NCBI GenBank assembly: GCA_002366685.1
Contig: DFBP01000168.1
Span: 17,052-24,634, forward strand
DNA from: Rhodobacterales bacterium UBA3077
GTDB taxonomy: Bacteria; Pseudomonadota; Alphaproteobacteria; Rhodobacterales; Rhodobacteraceae
DNA: 7,583 nt
Reading direction: 5' to 3'
Shown here: one piece after another, positions 5,882-7,583 of the stretch
Layout of the letters: each line of letters starts with the position of its first letter
How positions within the stretch are numbered: position 1 is the first letter of the stretch
The notes under the pieces: generated by a model
The model's database searches: none
What the model was told of the DNA's origin: nothing
Seen by the model: only the letters and a program-made list of their open reading frames with translations
Position numbers and translations under genes: made by a program

Positions 5882-6583
5882 CTAGGCCTCGATGTAGCGG
5901 TAACCAACGCCATAAAGAGTTTCGATTGAGGCGTAGCTGTCATCGGACTTTTTGAACTTTTTGCGCAGGCGCTTGATGTGACTGTCAATCGTCCGGTCAT
6001 CCACATACACCTGGTCAGAATATGCCGCGTCCATCAACTGGTTGCGGGATTTTACAATACCCGGGCGCTCGGCAAGTTCGTTTAGAATGATAAATTCGGT
6101 GACAGTCAGCACCACCGGTTCATCTCTCCATGTTACCGTATGTCTTTGTTTATCAAGAGATAATGAGCCACAGATAATAACCCCATCTTCAGGTGCGCTC
6201 GCGCCGGACGCCGTAAGAACAATATCATTTCGCCGCAACACCGCTTTGATACGCTCTATCAGAAGCCGTTGTGAAAACGGCTTGGCAATATAGTCATCCG
6301 CCCCCATTGAAAGGCCGACGACCTCGTCCATCTCGTCATCTTTTGAGGTGAGAAAAATTACCGGAAGGTTGGATTTCTGCCGTAAACGGCGAAGCAGTTC
6401 CATGCCGTCCATTCGAGGCATTTTTATATCCAGCACCGCCAGATCAGGTGGGGAATCCTGCAAACCAAAAAGCGCCGAAGCGCCATCGTTATAGGTTTCC
6501 ACTTCAAAGCCCTCAGACTTGAGCGCAATGGAAACAGAAGTTAAAATATTACGATCATCGTCAACTAGCGCAATTTTTGCCAT
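5882..6583 (-). CDS. chvI: ChvI-type OmpR/PhoB-family response regulator
   Basis: The protein has 233 residues. Its receiver domain (1-118) has the acidic pocket Asp8-Asp10, phospho-acceptor Asp52 in LDIKMPRMDG, Thr79 and Lys101 in KPF. Its winged-helix DNA-binding domain (about 135-231) has a recognition helix near DRTIDSHIKRLRKKF (196-210) and wing LYGVGYRY (223-230). It should be phosphorylated by ChvG encoded next and act as a transcription factor. It is the first gene of a six-gene unit, so phospho-ChvI could autoregulate the whole set, including hprK, EIIA and ptsH; this is inference. The start ATG 6583-6581 has a strong GGAGG 5 bases upstream, and the conserved KIALVDDD strand begins at once. 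It diverges from pckA across 257 bases. Confidence 0.95.
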   Translation of the reverse strand: MAKIALVDDDRNILTSVSIALKSEGFEVETYNDGASALFGLQDSPPDLAVLDIKMPRMDGMELLRRLRQKSNLPVIFLTSKDDEMDEVVGLSMGADDYIAKPFSQRLLIERIKAVLRRNDIVLTASGASAPEDGVIICGSLSLDKQRHTVTWRDEPVVLTVTEFIILNELAERPGIVKSRNQLMDAAYSDQVYVDDRTIDSHIKRLRKKFKKSDDSYASIETLYGVGYRYIEA

Positions 6584-6588
6584 TTCAA

Positions 6589-6593
6589 CCTCC
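6589..6593 (-). promoter_or_regulatory. Ribosome binding site of chvI
   Basis: CCTCC on the + strand reads GGAGG on the - strand, followed by TTGAA and ATG 6583-6581. Motif and spacing are near ideal, as expected for the leading gene of an operon, and fix the chvI start. Confidence 0.85.
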
Positions 6594-6661
6594 GGCCCTG
6601 CTTTATTCCACTTTCCCCCAAATCAATTAAATTTGCAACCGATCTTCGTAAATGTTGCATT

Positions 6662-6678
6662 TTGTTGCGATGCGACAA
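6662..6678. promoter_or_regulatory. Operator-like dyad TTGTTGC-GAT-GCGACAA
   Basis: Arms of seven bases around GAT are complementary except for one position (TTGTTGC against TTGTCGC). Size and position in a divergent promoter region fit a repressor or activator site. LacI-family regulators of gluconeogenesis use sites of this general form, and one of them (CceR in Rhodobacter) controls central carbon genes, but I cannot assign the protein from sequence alone. Confidence 0.35.
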
Positions 6679-6725
6679 TTTGTTTGCATCAAGCGAAAAT
6701 ATTGCTGGATTTTGCACAGCCGATG

Positions 6726-6739
6726 GGTTTTACAAAACC
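6726..6739. promoter_or_regulatory. Perfect short dyad GGTTTT-AC-AAAACC
   Basis: Six-base arms are perfectly complementary around a two-base centre. The two-base spacer is too small for an RNA hairpin without opening inner pairs, so a DNA-binding site is likelier than an RNA structure. It lies about 100 bases before the pckA start. Chance occurrence cannot be excluded. Confidence 0.25.
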
Positions 6740-6826
6740 AACCACCGCGGCGGTAGCAGGACTAGCCCTCTGCACCTTGTCGCAAGTGGTATCTTGGGAA
6801 CAGGGGTCTTTTCAGACACCGCAATC

Positions 6827-6830
6827 GGAG
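6827..6830 (+). promoter_or_regulatory. Probable ribosome binding site of pckA
   Basis: GGAG stands 10 bases before ATG 6841, a little farther than ideal. No other ATG, GTG or TTG occurs in frame between the upstream stop TAG (6763-6765) and 6841, so the start does not depend on this site. Confidence 0.55.
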
Positions 6831-6840
6831 TATCCAGAGC

Positions 6841-7583
6841 ATGAGAACTGGCAAAGTAAACCCGGCGCAAACACTAGAAGCCATGGGTATTAGGGGCGTG
6901 AAAGCCGCCCACTACAACCTGTTAGAACCCGCATTAATGCAACACGCCGTGAAAAATGGCGAAGGTGAAATCGGCCTTGGTGGCGCATTTCTGGTATCCA
7001 CCGGCGCCCATACCGGCCGCTCGCCCAAAGACAAGTTTGTGGTTGACGAACCCTCGGTCAAGGACTCGATCTGGTGGGAAAACAACCCGGCGATGGACCC
7101 AGAATCCTTTGATAAGCTTCACAAAGATATGCTCGCACATATGAAAGATGGCACCTATTACGTGCAGGACCTATTCGGTGGGTCAGACCCTGAGTACCGA
7201 CTGAATGTTCGAATGATCACGGAACTGGCTTGGCACAACCTGTTTATCCGCCACATGCTACGGCGCCCCGAACTTGAAGAGCTAGACACATTTAACCCCG
7301 AGTTTACGGTCATCAACTGCCCAACCTTTTTGGCAGATCCCGCGCGCCATAATTGCCGCTCCGAAACCGTGATCGCGATTTCTTTCGAGAAAAAGCTGGT
7401 TCTGGTCGGCGGGACTTCTTACGCCGGCGAAAACAAAAAATCTGTGTTTTCGGTGCTGAACTACTTGCTGCCCGAACGCGACGTAATGCCAATGCATTGC
7501 TCTGCAAACCATGCCATTGGTGACCCTGACGATACAGCCATTTTCTTTGGGCTTTCCGGCACTGGCAAAACCACGCTTTCGGC
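6841..7583 (+). CDS. pckA: Phosphoenolpyruvate carboxykinase (ATP), 5' part (247 codons, end outside window)
   Basis: PckA converts oxaloacetate and ATP to PEP, CO2 and ADP, the entry step of gluconeogenesis in the cytoplasm. The fragment is nearly half of an enzyme of about 530 residues and stays open to the window edge. Active-site marks are Arg60 in HTGRSPKDKF, Tyr194 and Lys199-Lys200 in YAGENKKSVF, His219 in MHCSANH, and the P-loop GLSGTGKTT (237-245). The numbering parallels E. coli Arg65, Tyr207, Lys212/Lys213 and His232, with about two extra residues before the P-loop. The start ATG 6841 is the first possible in frame, and the following RTGKVNPAQTLEAMGI matches how relatives begin. 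It diverges from chvI. Because PEP is also the phosphate source for EI-HPr-EIIA, control of pckA by this neighbourhood is plausible but unproven here. Confidence 0.98.
   Translation, partial: MRTGKVNPAQTLEAMGIRGVKAAHYNLLEPALMQHAVKNGEGEIGLGGAFLVSTGAHTGRSPKDKFVVDEPSVKDSIWWENNPAMDPESFDKLHKDMLAHMKDGTYYVQDLFGGSDPEYRLNVRMITELAWHNLFIRHMLRRPELEELDTFNPEFTVINCPTFLADPARHNCRSETVIAISFEKKLVLVGGTSYAGENKKSVFSVLNYLLPERDVMPMHCSANHAIGDPDDTAIFFGLSGTGKTTLS

Larger units (their letters stand above)
6584..6840. promoter_or_regulatory. Divergent chvI / pckA control region
   Basis: These 257 bases have no convincing gene and must carry the promoters of both the chvI operon and pckA. The half nearest chvI (6600-6740) is AT-rich; the half nearest pckA is more GC-rich and is probably the pckA leader. 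TTGCA occurs at 6633, 6655, 6684 and 6712, with TTGCG at 6665 and TTGCT at 6702 in the same orientation. Two short dyads lie at 6662-6678 and 6726-6739. I could not pick -35/-10 pairs with confidence: TTGCAC (6712-6717) or TTGCAT (6684-6689) could be -35 elements for pckA, and TTTAAT on the - strand (complement of about 6632-6627) could be a -10 for chvI. No FNR-type TTGAT-N4-ATCAA or CtrA-type TTAA-N7-TTAA site was seen. Confidence 0.65.

Noticed and set aside
6519..6893. 124-codon and 60-codon + strand frames running through the chvI-pckA gap
   Set aside because: The longer one starts antisense in chvI and ends inside pckA in another frame; neither has a ribosome site or a recognisable protein. 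The gap is better read as regulatory.
1..7583. A wholly new defence, mobile or biosynthetic system
   Set aside because: Every gene is a recognised housekeeping or signalling family in an order known from alphaproteobacteria. There are no transposases, phage genes, direct-repeat arrays or unassigned genes to build such a claim on.

Overview
The window is a piece of alphaproteobacterial chromosome, most likely from the Rhodobacterales (Roseobacter group). The basis is the gene order pckA / chvI-chvG-hprK-rapZ-EIIA(Man)-ptsH, the short HprK without its N-terminal domain, and the EtfB/EtfA/Hbd sequences. Base composition is moderate for this group. All ten protein genes are recognisable, and two of them (etfB and pckA) run off the window edges. 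I see no tRNA, rRNA, CRISPR array, insertion sequence, prophage or attachment site.

Region 1 (1-2289, + strand) holds the end of etfB, then etfA (TAATG overlap), then hbd after a 52-base gap that contains a strong hairpin. The products are the electron transfer flavoprotein, which takes electrons from acyl-CoA and other dehydrogenases and passes them to ETF-quinone oxidoreductase, and an NAD-dependent 3-hydroxyacyl-CoA dehydrogenase. Together they serve beta-oxidation and C4 acyl-CoA metabolism.

Region 2 (2286-6583, - strand) is a tightly packed six-gene operon read chvI > chvG > hprK > rapZ > EIIA > ptsH. Five junctions are overlaps of 4 nt, direct abutments or a 5-nt gap. It joins an envelope/acid-stress two-component system (ChvG/ChvI, called BvrS/BvrR in Brucella) to an incomplete, regulatory PTS: HPr, a Man-type EIIA and HPr kinase, with no EIIB or EIIC. 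It also encodes RapZ, a P-loop protein that binds small RNA in enteric bacteria. EI must be encoded elsewhere. The last gene, ptsH, collides with hbd: their stop codons share the palindrome CTAG at 2286-2289.

Region 3 (6584-6840) is the 257-base divergent control region between chvI and pckA. It has repeated TTGC motifs and two short dyads. Region 4 (6841-7583, + strand) is the first 247 codons of ATP-type PEP carboxykinase, cut within its P-loop.

The common theme is central carbon flux: fatty-acid electron flow, a PEP-linked phosphorelay and gluconeogenesis at the PEP node. The locus is conserved and already known in alphaproteobacteria, so I do not claim a new system. The points worth a second look are small: the ATG-TAG-TTG arrangement at rapZ, the CTAG collision, a hairpin oriented to stop antisense transcription, the operator-like repeats upstream of pckA and a G7 tract in chvG.
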